The translations under genes and the position numbers were made by a program. Shown here piece by piece: positions 8,528 to 16,098 of a stretch of 55,723 nucleotides of DNA; position 1 is the first letter of the stretch; each line of letters starts with the position of its first letter. Source of the DNA: Burkholderiales bacterium UBA2459 (lineage in GTDB: Bacteria > Pseudomonadota > Gammaproteobacteria > Burkholderiales > Burkholderiaceae_E); contig DDPV01000018.1 in the NCBI GenBank assembly GCA_002342365.1, positions 39,635 through 95,357 of the forward strand. The letters run 5' to 3'. The notes under the pieces are model-generated. The model saw nothing but the letters and a program-made list of their open reading frames with translations. It made no database searches and was not told the origin of the DNA.

Positions 8528-9109
8528 ATGCCCTTAGTCGCTCCCAAGTCGCCGCTGCGCGCCCCGCGCACCGTGAAGCGAATCGATAAGCTTGCCATGC
8601 CGCAAGCCAACACGCTGGTTCTGGACTGCAACTGCTGGCTTGACCTGCTGGTTTTCGCCGACCCCTCGGTTGCTGCGCTTGAAAAGCTGCTCGAAGGCAA
8701 TCAGGCTGATGCGATCAGCTGTCTGAGCATGCGCGATGAATTGATCCGTGTACTTAATCGGCCTTCGATCAGCAAGCGATGCAATCCGCTCGCTGTCATG
8801 CTTAACTACGATCGGCTCGCAAGACTGCATCCGGATCCGCCATCGCAACGCTTGCAGATTGCCTGCGCAGACCCCGACGATCAAATGTTTCTGGATCTTG
8901 CCCTGACAGCGAAAGCGCCTTATCTGATCAGCAAGGATCGTCAGTTGTTAGGCCTTGCAAAAACATGTTCGACCCGCTTCGGGCTGCATATTCTCAGCCA
9001 GAGTTCAGTGCGCTTTCAGTGGCTTTGCGAGCGCTGGGTCGCAGAGGGCGAATCCGAGATTCATCGCCCAAGGCTTGCGCCTCTTGGCGAGGCCACTGAG
9101 CATGACTGA
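8528..9109 (+). CDS. PIN-domain protein (putative ribonuclease), no partner gene
   Basis: The 193-residue protein carries a PIN-like nuclease fold of the kind annotated as a toxin-antitoxin component. Acidic residues fall where the metal site is expected: D33 in LVLDCNCWLD, E71 in RDELIRVL, D115/D117/D118 in ADPDDQMFLDLA and D137 in ISKDRQLL. VapC-type toxins of this fold cut specific RNAs, but no small antitoxin gene lies on either side: yaaA is divergent and the next gene downstream is convergent. The start is unsure; the ATG at 8597, 23 codons later, would also precede the conserved core and neither has a clear ribosome-binding site. It is probably a stand-alone PIN protein. Confidence 0.8.
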   Translation: MPLVAPKSPLRAPRTVKRIDKLAMPQANTLVLDCNCWLDLLVFADPSVAALEKLLEGNQADAISCLSMRDELIRVLNRPSISKRCNPLAVMLNYDRLARLHPDPPSQRLQIACADPDDQMFLDLALTAKAPYLISKDRQLLGLAKTCSTRFGLHILSQSSVRFQWLCERWVAEGESEIHRPRLAPLGEATEHD

Positions 9110-9141
9110 TCACACGAGCTGAGGGGGTGGTCACAGCAAAA

Positions 9142-10305
9142 CTAGTAGGATTTAGGCAGACCAAGCACCTTTTCGGCGATAAAACTGAGAATCAGTTCAC
9201 GACTCACCGGAGCGATCCGGGGAATAAGGCTTTCCCGGAAATAGCGCTCAACATGGTATTCCCTGGCATAGCCCATGCCGCCATGCGTCATCACCGCGGT
9301 CTCGCAGGCTTTGTACCCGGCTTCTGCAGCAAGGAATTTGGCACTGTTGGCTTCAGCGCCGCAGGACTGACCTTGATCGTAGAGCCATGCCGCCCGCATG
9401 GTGAGCCAGTGTGCAGCTTCGAGCTCGATCCAGCGTTGGGCCAAGGGGTGCGCAATCGCCTGGTTTTGCCCGATGGGGCGATCAAAGACCACGCGCTCGC
9501 GCGCATAGCCCTGGGCCCGCGCAAGCGCTGCGCGTCCCAAACCCACGGCTTCGGCGGCGATCAAAATGCGCTCCGGGTTCAAGCCATGCAAAATATAACG
9601 AAAACCCTGACCCTCCTCGCCAATGCGATCGCTGACCGGAATCCTCAGGCCATCGATAAAAAGCTGATTGGAGTCAACCGCTTTGCGACCCATTTTTGCG
9701 ATCTCGTGAACAGCGACTCGCGATCGATCCAGATCGGTGTAAAAAAGACTGAGTCCCTCACCGGATTTTGTGCTGCTCTCAGCACCGGTTCGCGCAAGCA
9801 AGAGCAACTTGTCCGCAACCTGAGCCGTTGAGATCCAAATCTTCTGACCATGGACAACATAATGGTCGCCTTCGCGCTTGGCCAGCGTCTTGAGCTTGAG
9901 CGTGTTAAGGCCGGTATCGGGTTCGGTCACCGCAAAGCAAGCTTTATGCTCGCCTCGGATCAGCGGCGGAAGCCAGTTCATTTTTTGCGCATCGGTTCCA
10001 AAAACAACAACAGGATGCAGGCCAAAGATATTCATATGGATTGCCGATGCGCCGCTCATGCCAGCGCCCGAGGCTGCAACAGCCTGGACCATCAAAGAAG
10101 CCTCGAGAATTCCCAGACCCGCGCCGCCATAGGCTTCAGGCATCGCAATCCCAAGCCAACCGGCGCTTGCCATGGCCTGATGAAAATCGTGGGGAAACTG
10201 GCCACTTTGGTCGCGATCGGCCCAGTAATCGGCATCGAAATCGCGGCATAGGGCTTGAACCGCATCGATTATCGCAAGCTGGTCGTCGGTGACTGAAAAA
10301 TTCAT
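9142..10305 (-). CDS. Acyl-CoA dehydrogenase family protein (first of a divergent pair)
   Basis: This 387-residue flavoprotein has the full acyl-CoA dehydrogenase fold: an N-terminal helical domain, the FAD-binding strand CFAVTEPDTGLNTLKLKT near residue 130, VHGQKIWIS, and the C-terminal GGMGYAREYHVERYFRE. A glutamate in GLNPERILIAAE matches the catalytic-base position of isovaleryl-CoA-type enzymes rather than the short/medium-chain type. The substrate is not predictable. The ATG at 10305 was chosen because the family begins with MNFSVTDDQ; an upstream codon at 10392 gives unrelated residues. It is divergent from a paralogue at 10472-11632, and the 166 bases between them must hold both promoters. 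Confidence 0.9.
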   Translation of the reverse strand: MNFSVTDDQLAIIDAVQALCRDFDADYWADRDQSGQFPHDFHQAMASAGWLGIAMPEAYGGAGLGILEASLMVQAVAASGAGMSGASAIHMNIFGLHPVVVFGTDAQKMNWLPPLIRGEHKACFAVTEPDTGLNTLKLKTLAKREGDHYVVHGQKIWISTAQVADKLLLLARTGAESSTKSGEGLSLFYTDLDRSRVAVHEIAKMGRKAVDSNQLFIDGLRIPVSDRIGEEGQGFRYILHGLNPERILIAAEAVGLGRAALARAQGYARERVVFDRPIGQNQAIAHPLAQRWIELEAAHWLTMRAAWLYDQGQSCGAEANSAKFLAAEAGYKACETAVMTHGGMGYAREYHVERYFRESLIPRIAPVSRELILSFIAEKVLGLPKSY

Positions 10306-10471
10306 AACGATATCCTGAGCAAACAGTCGTACATCTTGTGGTCTTCGAAGGTCCTCGCACAAGTCGCCACAATCCGCTTTTTTGGTCAGCACAAAACCCC
10401 AGATCGGCTTGACCCCAGCAGGCTGGCCTTACTATGCAAGGCTTTGCACAGCGCAGCAACAGGAAGACATC

Positions 10472-11632
10472 ATGCAGTCAAGCCTTGACCGTCACCACGA
10501 GATCCGCGATGCGATCGCCGATCTTTGCAGCCATTTTCCGGACGCTTACCATAGGAGCATCGACGAGGCACGTGGCTACCCCGAAGCCTTCGTCGACGCG
10601 CTGACCCATGCGGGCTGGCTCGCAGCGCTAATCCCTCAGGAATACGGTGGCTCCGGACTTGGTCTTTCCGAGGCCTCCGTGATCATGGAAGCGATTAACC
10701 GCTGCGGAGGCAATGCGGGGGCCTGTCACGGTCAGATGTACAACATGGGCACCCTTTTAAGGCATGGATCCGAGGCCCAAAAACGTAAGTTTCTGCCCGA
10801 GATTGCTGCAGGACGACTGAGACTGCAATCCATGGCGGTTACCGAGCCCACCACAGGTACCGATACCACCGCGCTGAAAACCACAGCGCGCAAGCTTGAT
10901 GATCGTTATGTGGTCAACGGTCAAAAGGTCTGGATATCGCGGATCCAACACTCCGACTATATGATCCTGCTCGCCAGGACCACGCCTCTTTCCGAAGTCG
11001 GGCGCAAATCTGAAGGCATGTCGATTTTTCTGGTCGACCTCCATGATGCGATTGGCAAAGGCATGACAGTGCGCCCGATTCGCAACATGGTGAACCATGA
11101 GACCAACGAGCTCTTTTTTGAGAACCTCGAAATTCCGCAGGACAACTTGATTGGCGAAGAAGGCAAGGGATTCAAGTACATCCTTGATGGGCTCAATGCC
11201 GAGCGCATTTTGATCGCTGCCGAATGTATCGGCGATGGTTACTGGTTCATCGATCGCGTCACAGCCTATGTGAAAGACAGGCATGTTTTTGGAAGGCCGC
11301 TGGCGCAAAATCAAGGCGTTCAGTTTCCGATTGCCGAATCCTTCATCGAAGTGGAAGCCGCCAATTTGATGCGTTATGCAGCCTGCGATCTCTTTGATGA
11401 AGCCAAGGCTTGCGGCGCTCAGGCCAACATGGCGAAGTACCTCGCCGCCAAGGCCAGTTGGGAAGCTGCCAATGCTTGTTTGCAGTTTCACGGCGGATTT
11501 GGCTTTGCCTGCGAATACGATGTCGAGCGCAAGTTTCGCGAGACAAGGCTTTATCAGGTTGCGCCGATCTCGACCAACCTGATCTTTGCCTACATCGCCG
11601 AACATGTGCTCGGCATGCCCCGATCGTTTTGA
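10472..11632 (+). CDS. Acyl-CoA dehydrogenase family protein (second of a divergent pair)
   Basis: This 386-residue paralogue has the same layout as its divergent neighbour: SMAVTEPTTGTDTTALKT in the FAD-binding sheet, VNGQKVWISRIQHSD, LNAERILIAAECIGDG with the isovaleryl-type catalytic glutamate, and FHGGFGFACEYDVERKFRE near the C terminus. The ATG at 10472 has AGGAAG nine bases upstream. The two enzymes differ clearly within the substrate-pocket segments, so they are likely to act on different acyl-CoAs, or as two subunits of one complex. No electron-transfer flavoprotein, thiolase or CoA ligase gene lies nearby, so the pathway is unknown. Confidence 0.9.
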   Translation: MQSSLDRHHEIRDAIADLCSHFPDAYHRSIDEARGYPEAFVDALTHAGWLAALIPQEYGGSGLGLSEASVIMEAINRCGGNAGACHGQMYNMGTLLRHGSEAQKRKFLPEIAAGRLRLQSMAVTEPTTGTDTTALKTTARKLDDRYVVNGQKVWISRIQHSDYMILLARTTPLSEVGRKSEGMSIFLVDLHDAIGKGMTVRPIRNMVNHETNELFFENLEIPQDNLIGEEGKGFKYILDGLNAERILIAAECIGDGYWFIDRVTAYVKDRHVFGRPLAQNQGVQFPIAESFIEVEAANLMRYAACDLFDEAKACGAQANMAKYLAAKASWEAANACLQFHGGFGFACEYDVERKFRETRLYQVAPISTNLIFAYIAEHVLGMPRSF

Positions 11633-11636
11633 CTGT

Positions 11637-11655
11637 TTTTGCGCCAAGCGCAAAA
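11637..11655. repeat. Perfect inverted repeat between convergent genes (possible transcript end)
   Basis: TTTTGCGC and GCGCAAAA form an 8-bp perfect stem around a CAA loop, four bases after the acyl-CoA dehydrogenase stop and 21 bases before the convergent C45-family stop. The run of T lies in the 5' arm rather than after the stem, so it is not a textbook intrinsic terminator on either strand, although the position suits one. Confidence 0.45.
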
Positions 11656-11675
11656 GCCGATTCGCACAGGCGAAT

Positions 11676-12845
11676 TCAGGCCGACCCCAGTTGCCGGACT
11701 GCCGGAAATCCGGTAGCCACCTCCTCAAATGCAACCTGACTGGGCACACCGGGGGCAATCCACCAGCGTTGCGTGCTGCAATCGATGCGCACAGCGGCAA
11801 CGCTTTCAACCCGCGCCTGCTCAGGAAGTGCCGGATCAGGCCGCCGGCACACCGACAAGAAGCCGTCGGATTCATCGCGAAGCAAAGCCTCGATGGCCGC
11901 AACGCCGATGGGCCGAGTGCGCGCGTAGGCTTGCGCGCAGCGAAGCCTCGCTTCGGTCGAAAGCGAAGAGGCCATGACCGCCTGCTGATCAGCCAGACGA
12001 TCGCACAGAAAATGATTGGTATGCACCACCACGCCGTCCTGCGCCTGATACTCAGACCAGCCACCCGGTGCGATTTCAAACGAGCCGATGTCACCGCTTG
12101 CATCGGCAGCGGGAATGTTGGACGCAGCGCCAAAGCCTGGACCATTGGCCAACGCCGCAAGACGGCTGCGGAACGCATGGAGCGATTCAAAGGATAAGGC
12201 GTGGCGCAACAGGACATGAACAGGAACACCGGGTTTTGTTCCGTCGGCGATTGAACGCAGGATATTCAAGCCTACGGCCATACCCTGGTCGTTCAAGCCG
12301 ATTTTCGCAAGCATCCCCGCCTCGGTCAGCGTTGCGATCGCTTGACCCTGCGCGTCGCGTGTGTGTAAAACAACCAAGGCTGCGCGTTGTCTTCCGATCC
12401 AATCCCAGTTTTGCGCAAGCCAGGTATGCGCATCGCTTGACGCACTTGCCGAAACCGCAATCGCTGTGCACTCGCCCCAATCAACAAGGCCAAGTGCCTG
12501 ATTGTGCAAACGCGCCTCATCGGCCTGATCGCTGACCTGGGACAAAAAGCTCGGGGGCAGCAGTTCGCTGCGACAGTTAAGCGCCAAAATATCGCTGAAC
12601 ACCAGCCTGGCACCCTGCGCGATGCCTTCCATTTCAGCGAGCAGATCCGGATCCGTTGCGTGAATTGCATCGCGATAGCCCATCGCGCGGCGCCCCGCCT
12701 CGGTCCAATCGAGACCACAATCGGCAAACAAACGGGCATAGGTCTGTACCGAATGGATGACCCGCTCGCGGGCACGACTCCCATAGCGCTCGCCGCGCGC
12801 GCGGGCCGAATCAAGCGCTCGAACATCAATCACGGGAAACATCAT
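11676..12845 (-). CDS. C45-family autoproteolytic acyltransferase/hydrolase
   Basis: The 389-residue protein resembles the C45 (isopenicillin-N acyltransferase-like) Ntn-hydrolase family. Members cut themselves before a cysteine that becomes the N-terminal nucleophile and then act on amides or peptides. The presumed nucleophile is C126 in GECTAIAVS, followed by the family block HTWLAQNWDW about 16 residues on, and later HTNHFLC. The residue before the cysteine is Glu, not the Gly of the fungal enzyme. No signal peptide is apparent. The ATG at 12845 has GGAGG five bases upstream and lies 12 bases after the typA stop, so it is probably transcribed as the last gene of the rimP-typA operon. The natural substrate is unknown. 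Confidence 0.82.
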   Translation of the reverse strand: MMFPVIDVRALDSARARGERYGSRARERVIHSVQTYARLFADCGLDWTEAGRRAMGYRDAIHATDPDLLAEMEGIAQGARLVFSDILALNCRSELLPPSFLSQVSDQADEARLHNQALGLVDWGECTAIAVSASASSDAHTWLAQNWDWIGRQRAALVVLHTRDAQGQAIATLTEAGMLAKIGLNDQGMAVGLNILRSIADGTKPGVPVHVLLRHALSFESLHAFRSRLAALANGPGFGAASNIPAADASGDIGSFEIAPGGWSEYQAQDGVVVHTNHFLCDRLADQQAVMASSLSTEARLRCAQAYARTRPIGVAAIEALLRDESDGFLSVCRRPDPALPEQARVESVAAVRIDCSTQRWWIAPGVPSQVAFEEVATGFPAVRQLGSA

Positions 12846-12857
12846 TAGGCCTCCGAA

Positions 12858-14723
12858 TCAGGCCGCAGCATCCTCACGCGATGCGCGTTTGCGCTCATGT
12901 TCCTTCAAATGGCGCTTGCGCAAGCGTATGCTTTGCGGCGTAATCTCAACAAGTTCATCGTCTTCGATGAACTCTACGGCACGCTCCAGGGTGAGCGCAA
13001 TCGGCGGCGTGAGCACAATCGCTTCGTCCTTTCCGGAAGCACGCACATTGGTCAGTTTCTTTTCGCGTACCGGATTCACCACCAGGTCATTGTCTCGGGT
13101 GTGTATGCCAATCACCATGCCCTCGTAAAGCGCCTCACCCGGCGAAACGAACATACGGCCGCGGTCCTGAAGTTTCCATAGCGCATAGGCCACCGCCTGG
13201 CCATCGTCTTGCGAGATTAGAACGCCATTGCGTCGGCCCTCGATACTTCCCGCCCAACTGTCGTAATCGTCAAACACATGACTGATGATGCCGGTTCCGC
13301 GGGTCATGTTCAAGAATTCGCCGTGAAATCCGATCAGACCGCGAGCAGGCACCCGGTAGTCGAGTCGCACACGACCCTGGCCGTCGGGCACCATGTCTTG
13401 CAGTTCGCCTTTGCGCTGGCCGATAAACTCCATCACCGAACCCTGATGGCTCTCTTCGACATCCATCGTGAGCGTTTCGTAGGGCTCAAGCTTTTCGCCG
13501 TCGACCATACGCAAACGGGGTTTGGGTCTCGATACAGCAAGCTCATAACCTTCTCTGCGCATATTCTCCAGAAGAATCGTCAAATGCAATTCACCGCGAC
13601 CTGACACCAGAAAGGACTCGCCGTCGGGACTGAATTCGACGCGCAATGCCACATTGCTTTTCAGTTCACGCTCAAGCCGGTCGCGGATCTGACGGCTCGT
13701 CACATACTTGCCTTCACGACCAGCAAGCGGTGAGCCGTTGACCAGAAACTCCATGGTCATCGTGGGCTCGTCAACCCGAAGCATAGGCAAAGCTTGTGCC
13801 GCCGAAGCATCGGCCAGCGTGCTGCCGATGCCGAGTTCGTCGATGCCGGTAATTGCCACGATATCTCCGGCAAAGGCCTCATCCATGGGCGCACGCTCAA
13901 GACCGCGGTAACAAAGCACCTGGCCGATTTTTCCGTTGACTGCCTCAGGCGCCTTGCCTTCCGGATAATCCTCATCACGCCCCTGCAACACCAGCACCTG
14001 CTGTCCGGTTCGGATGCGGCCCCGCTGAATACGGCCGATGCCGATCTTACCGACATAGCTGGAGTAGTCCAGCGCTGAAATTTGTAACTGCAGTGGGCCA
14101 TCGATATCGTCGGCTCGTGCCGGCACATGACGCAGGATCGCATCGAACAAGGGTTTCATGGTGTCGGCCTTGCCTGCTTCAATCACATTCAGGTCCTCAC
14201 TGGCATAACCAGCAAGCGCCGAGCAATACACCACCGCAAAGTCGAGTTGCGCTTCGCTTGCGCCAAGCCGATCAAACAAATCGAAGGTCTGGTTGACCAC
14301 CCAATCGGGCCGCGCTCCCGGACGGTCGACTTTGTTGACAACAACAATCGGACGCAAACCCAGAGCAAGCGCCTTGCGGGTGACGAATCGGGTTTGAGGC
14401 ATCGGACCTTCGACCGCATCGACAAGAAGCACCACCCCGTCGACCATCGAAAGCGCCCGCTCCACCTCACCGCCAAAGTCGGCGTGGCCAGGCGTATCGA
14501 CAATGTTAATTCTTGTATCGTTATAGGTAACCGCGCAATTCTTGGCCAAAATCGTAATACCGCGTTCGCGCTCAAGATCATTGGAATCCATGATTCGCTC
14601 GGCAACCTGCTGATTGGAACGGAAGGTTCCCGATTGGCGCAGCAATTGATCAACCAGAGTTGTTTTGCCATGGTCAACGTGGGCGATGATCGCCACATTA
14701 CGGATGGCGGGGATGAGGCTCAT
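12858..14723 (-). CDS. typA: Ribosome-associated GTPase TypA/BipA
   Basis: TypA is an EF-G-like translational GTPase that binds the 70S ribosome and assists assembly and stress adaptation. The 621 residues show G1 AHVDHGKTTLVD near 15, switch II DTPGHADFGGE, G4 NKVDRP and the EF-G-like domains III and V. It ends with the BipA-specific C-terminal domain and a basic tail (LRKRHLKEHERKRASRE). The ATG at 14723 has AGGAAT upstream. It lies nine bases downstream of truB and 12 bases upstream of the C45-family gene, so it is embedded in one long operon. Confidence 0.97.
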   Translation of the reverse strand: MSLIPAIRNVAIIAHVDHGKTTLVDQLLRQSGTFRSNQQVAERIMDSNDLERERGITILAKNCAVTYNDTRINIVDTPGHADFGGEVERALSMVDGVVLLVDAVEGPMPQTRFVTRKALALGLRPIVVVNKVDRPGARPDWVVNQTFDLFDRLGASEAQLDFAVVYCSALAGYASEDLNVIEAGKADTMKPLFDAILRHVPARADDIDGPLQLQISALDYSSYVGKIGIGRIQRGRIRTGQQVLVLQGRDEDYPEGKAPEAVNGKIGQVLCYRGLERAPMDEAFAGDIVAITGIDELGIGSTLADASAAQALPMLRVDEPTMTMEFLVNGSPLAGREGKYVTSRQIRDRLERELKSNVALRVEFSPDGESFLVSGRGELHLTILLENMRREGYELAVSRPKPRLRMVDGEKLEPYETLTMDVEESHQGSVMEFIGQRKGELQDMVPDGQGRVRLDYRVPARGLIGFHGEFLNMTRGTGIISHVFDDYDSWAGSIEGRRNGVLISQDDGQAVAYALWKLQDRGRMFVSPGEALYEGMVIGIHTRDNDLVVNPVREKKLTNVRASGKDEAIVLTPPIALTLERAVEFIEDDELVEITPQSIRLRKRHLKEHERKRASREDAAA

Positions 14724-14732
14724 AGCTTATTC

Positions 14733-15677
14733 CTATTGTGAAATGCTGGTTTGTGCAATCAGTCGCTGCGCGGTGAGTAAGCCGCGATCATCCACCGTCC
14801 CGGTTCCGAGTAGTTGGCCGTCGCAGCGGTAAAGCCTTACCGTGCCAAGGTTTGCTCGCCTGCCATACGCAGTCTGGGGTAATCGCTGGCCTTGCAAAAG
14901 GCGCTGCGCTGCATCGCGATCAAGATCAATCCGTTCCAAATGTAACAATAATGAATCCGTTGGGAGTAAGCGCAAGCAGCGCTCACCCAAGCTCAAAGGC
15001 TCAAGCGTTTCAAACGCAATCATGTCTTCCGCCTCAAATCGACCCACCGCGACGCGTCGCAAGTCCGACAGGAAGGCGCCACAACCGAGCGCAGCACCGA
15101 TGTCTTGTGCAAGGCTGCGAATATAAGTTCCTTTGCTGCAACGCACCCGTAGACCGACACGAACCATCGCTTGCGGCCCAACATTCAATTGAATCACGTC
15201 CAAGATGTCTAAGTGATGAATCACAATCGCGCGGGGCTCACGGGGAACGTCCACGCCCTCACGTGCCCAGGCGTAAAGCGCCTTACCCTGGTGCTTGAGC
15301 GCCGCATACATCGGGGGAATCTGCTGCTGAGGCCCTTTGAACCGTTCAACAATCGATACCAATCGGTGAAGATGTGGTGTGGGGTCAGACCAGGCGCTGA
15401 GTTCGCCTTCCGCATCGCCGGTGCTGCTTGAGCGCCCGAGCATCATGCCCGCCTCGTAGGTCTTGTCAGCCTCGAGTAAGCCGTGCAAAAACTTGGTCGC
15501 TTCGCCAAGCGCAACCGGCAGCATGCCGGTGGCCAGCGGATCAAGCGTGCCGCCGTGCCCCGCTTTGGCGCGGGCAAAAAGGCGCCTTAACTGCTGCAGG
15601 GCATGGTTGGATGAGCAACCCAGTGGCTTGTCGAGAAGCATCAAACCGTCAAGGCCGCCGTCGCTGCGCCGGCTCAT
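14733..15677 (-). CDS. truB: tRNA pseudouridine(55) synthase
   Basis: TruB makes the universal pseudouridine 55 in the T loop of tRNAs. The 314-residue protein begins with GLMLLDKPLGCSSNHAL and contains the catalytic aspartate in GGTLDPLATGMLP (about residue 47), followed by KTYEAGMMLGRSSSTGDAEG and the RCSKGTYIRSLAQDIG motif. A C-terminal PUA-like region follows. Its ATG overlaps the rbfA stop by four bases (ATGA), which indicates translational coupling. rbfA-truB adjacency is conserved across proteobacteria. Confidence 0.96.
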   Translation of the reverse strand: MSRRSDGGLDGLMLLDKPLGCSSNHALQQLRRLFARAKAGHGGTLDPLATGMLPVALGEATKFLHGLLEADKTYEAGMMLGRSSSTGDAEGELSAWSDPTPHLHRLVSIVERFKGPQQQIPPMYAALKHQGKALYAWAREGVDVPREPRAIVIHHLDILDVIQLNVGPQAMVRVGLRVRCSKGTYIRSLAQDIGAALGCGAFLSDLRRVAVGRFEAEDMIAFETLEPLSLGERCLRLLPTDSLLLHLERIDLDRDAAQRLLQGQRLPQTAYGRRANLGTVRLYRCDGQLLGTGTVDDRGLLTAQRLIAQTSISQ

Positions 15678-16075
15678 GCCTGCGGATCGTCGACGGCAGC
15701 CGGACGATCGCCTAAAGCCTGATCGATCAGTCGTGACATCGCCATGCCACGCTCGGTGGAGGCGTCGTAACGAAAGCGCAGCTCAGGTGTGGTGTGGATC
15801 CGGATTCGCCGCCCGAGCTCGGCGCGCATAAAGCCTGCTGCCGAACGCAAGCCCAACAAGGTGTTGCTGATCTGTTGCTCGGTATCAGGCAGGACGGTGA
15901 AAAAAACCGTCGCATAGGCATAGTCCGGTGTCAGATCCACGCCTGTCAAGGTTGCGAATCCAATCCGCGGGTCCTTGATTTGACGCTGAATGAGTTCGGC
16001 CAATTCCTGCTGGATCTGATCGGCGATACGCGCGCCGCGCGCACCGCCCGAGCCTGATGAAAAATGGCGTCGCAT
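15674..16075 (-). CDS. rbfA: 30S ribosome-binding factor A
   Basis: RbfA binds the maturing 30S subunit near the 5' end of 16S rRNA and is needed for late assembly and growth in the cold. The 133-residue product has the KH-like fold sequence IADQIQQELAELIQRQIKDPRIG followed by the VDLTPDYAYATVFFTVL strand and the helix around RAELGRRIRIHTTPELRF. I chose the ATG at 16075, 23 bases after infB. A TTG at 16102 overlapping the infB stop would add nine residues and is possible. Its stop overlaps the truB start by four bases. Confidence 0.93.
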   Translation of the reverse strand: MRRHFSSGSGGARGARIADQIQQELAELIQRQIKDPRIGFATLTGVDLTPDYAYATVFFTVLPDTEQQISNTLLGLRSAAGFMRAELGRRIRIHTTPELRFRYDASTERGMAMSRLIDQALGDRPAAVDDPQA

Positions 16076-16098
16076 AAGTCCAAGGATCGCTTCGCAGT

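Noticed and set aside
8528..9109. Toxin-antitoxin module
   Set aside because: Only the PIN protein is present; no short partner gene lies within reach on either strand.
10757..12229. A 490-codon minus-strand open frame
   Set aside because: It runs antisense to the second acyl-CoA dehydrogenase and then out of frame through the C45-family gene; it is Arg/Cys/Pro-rich with no family resemblance.
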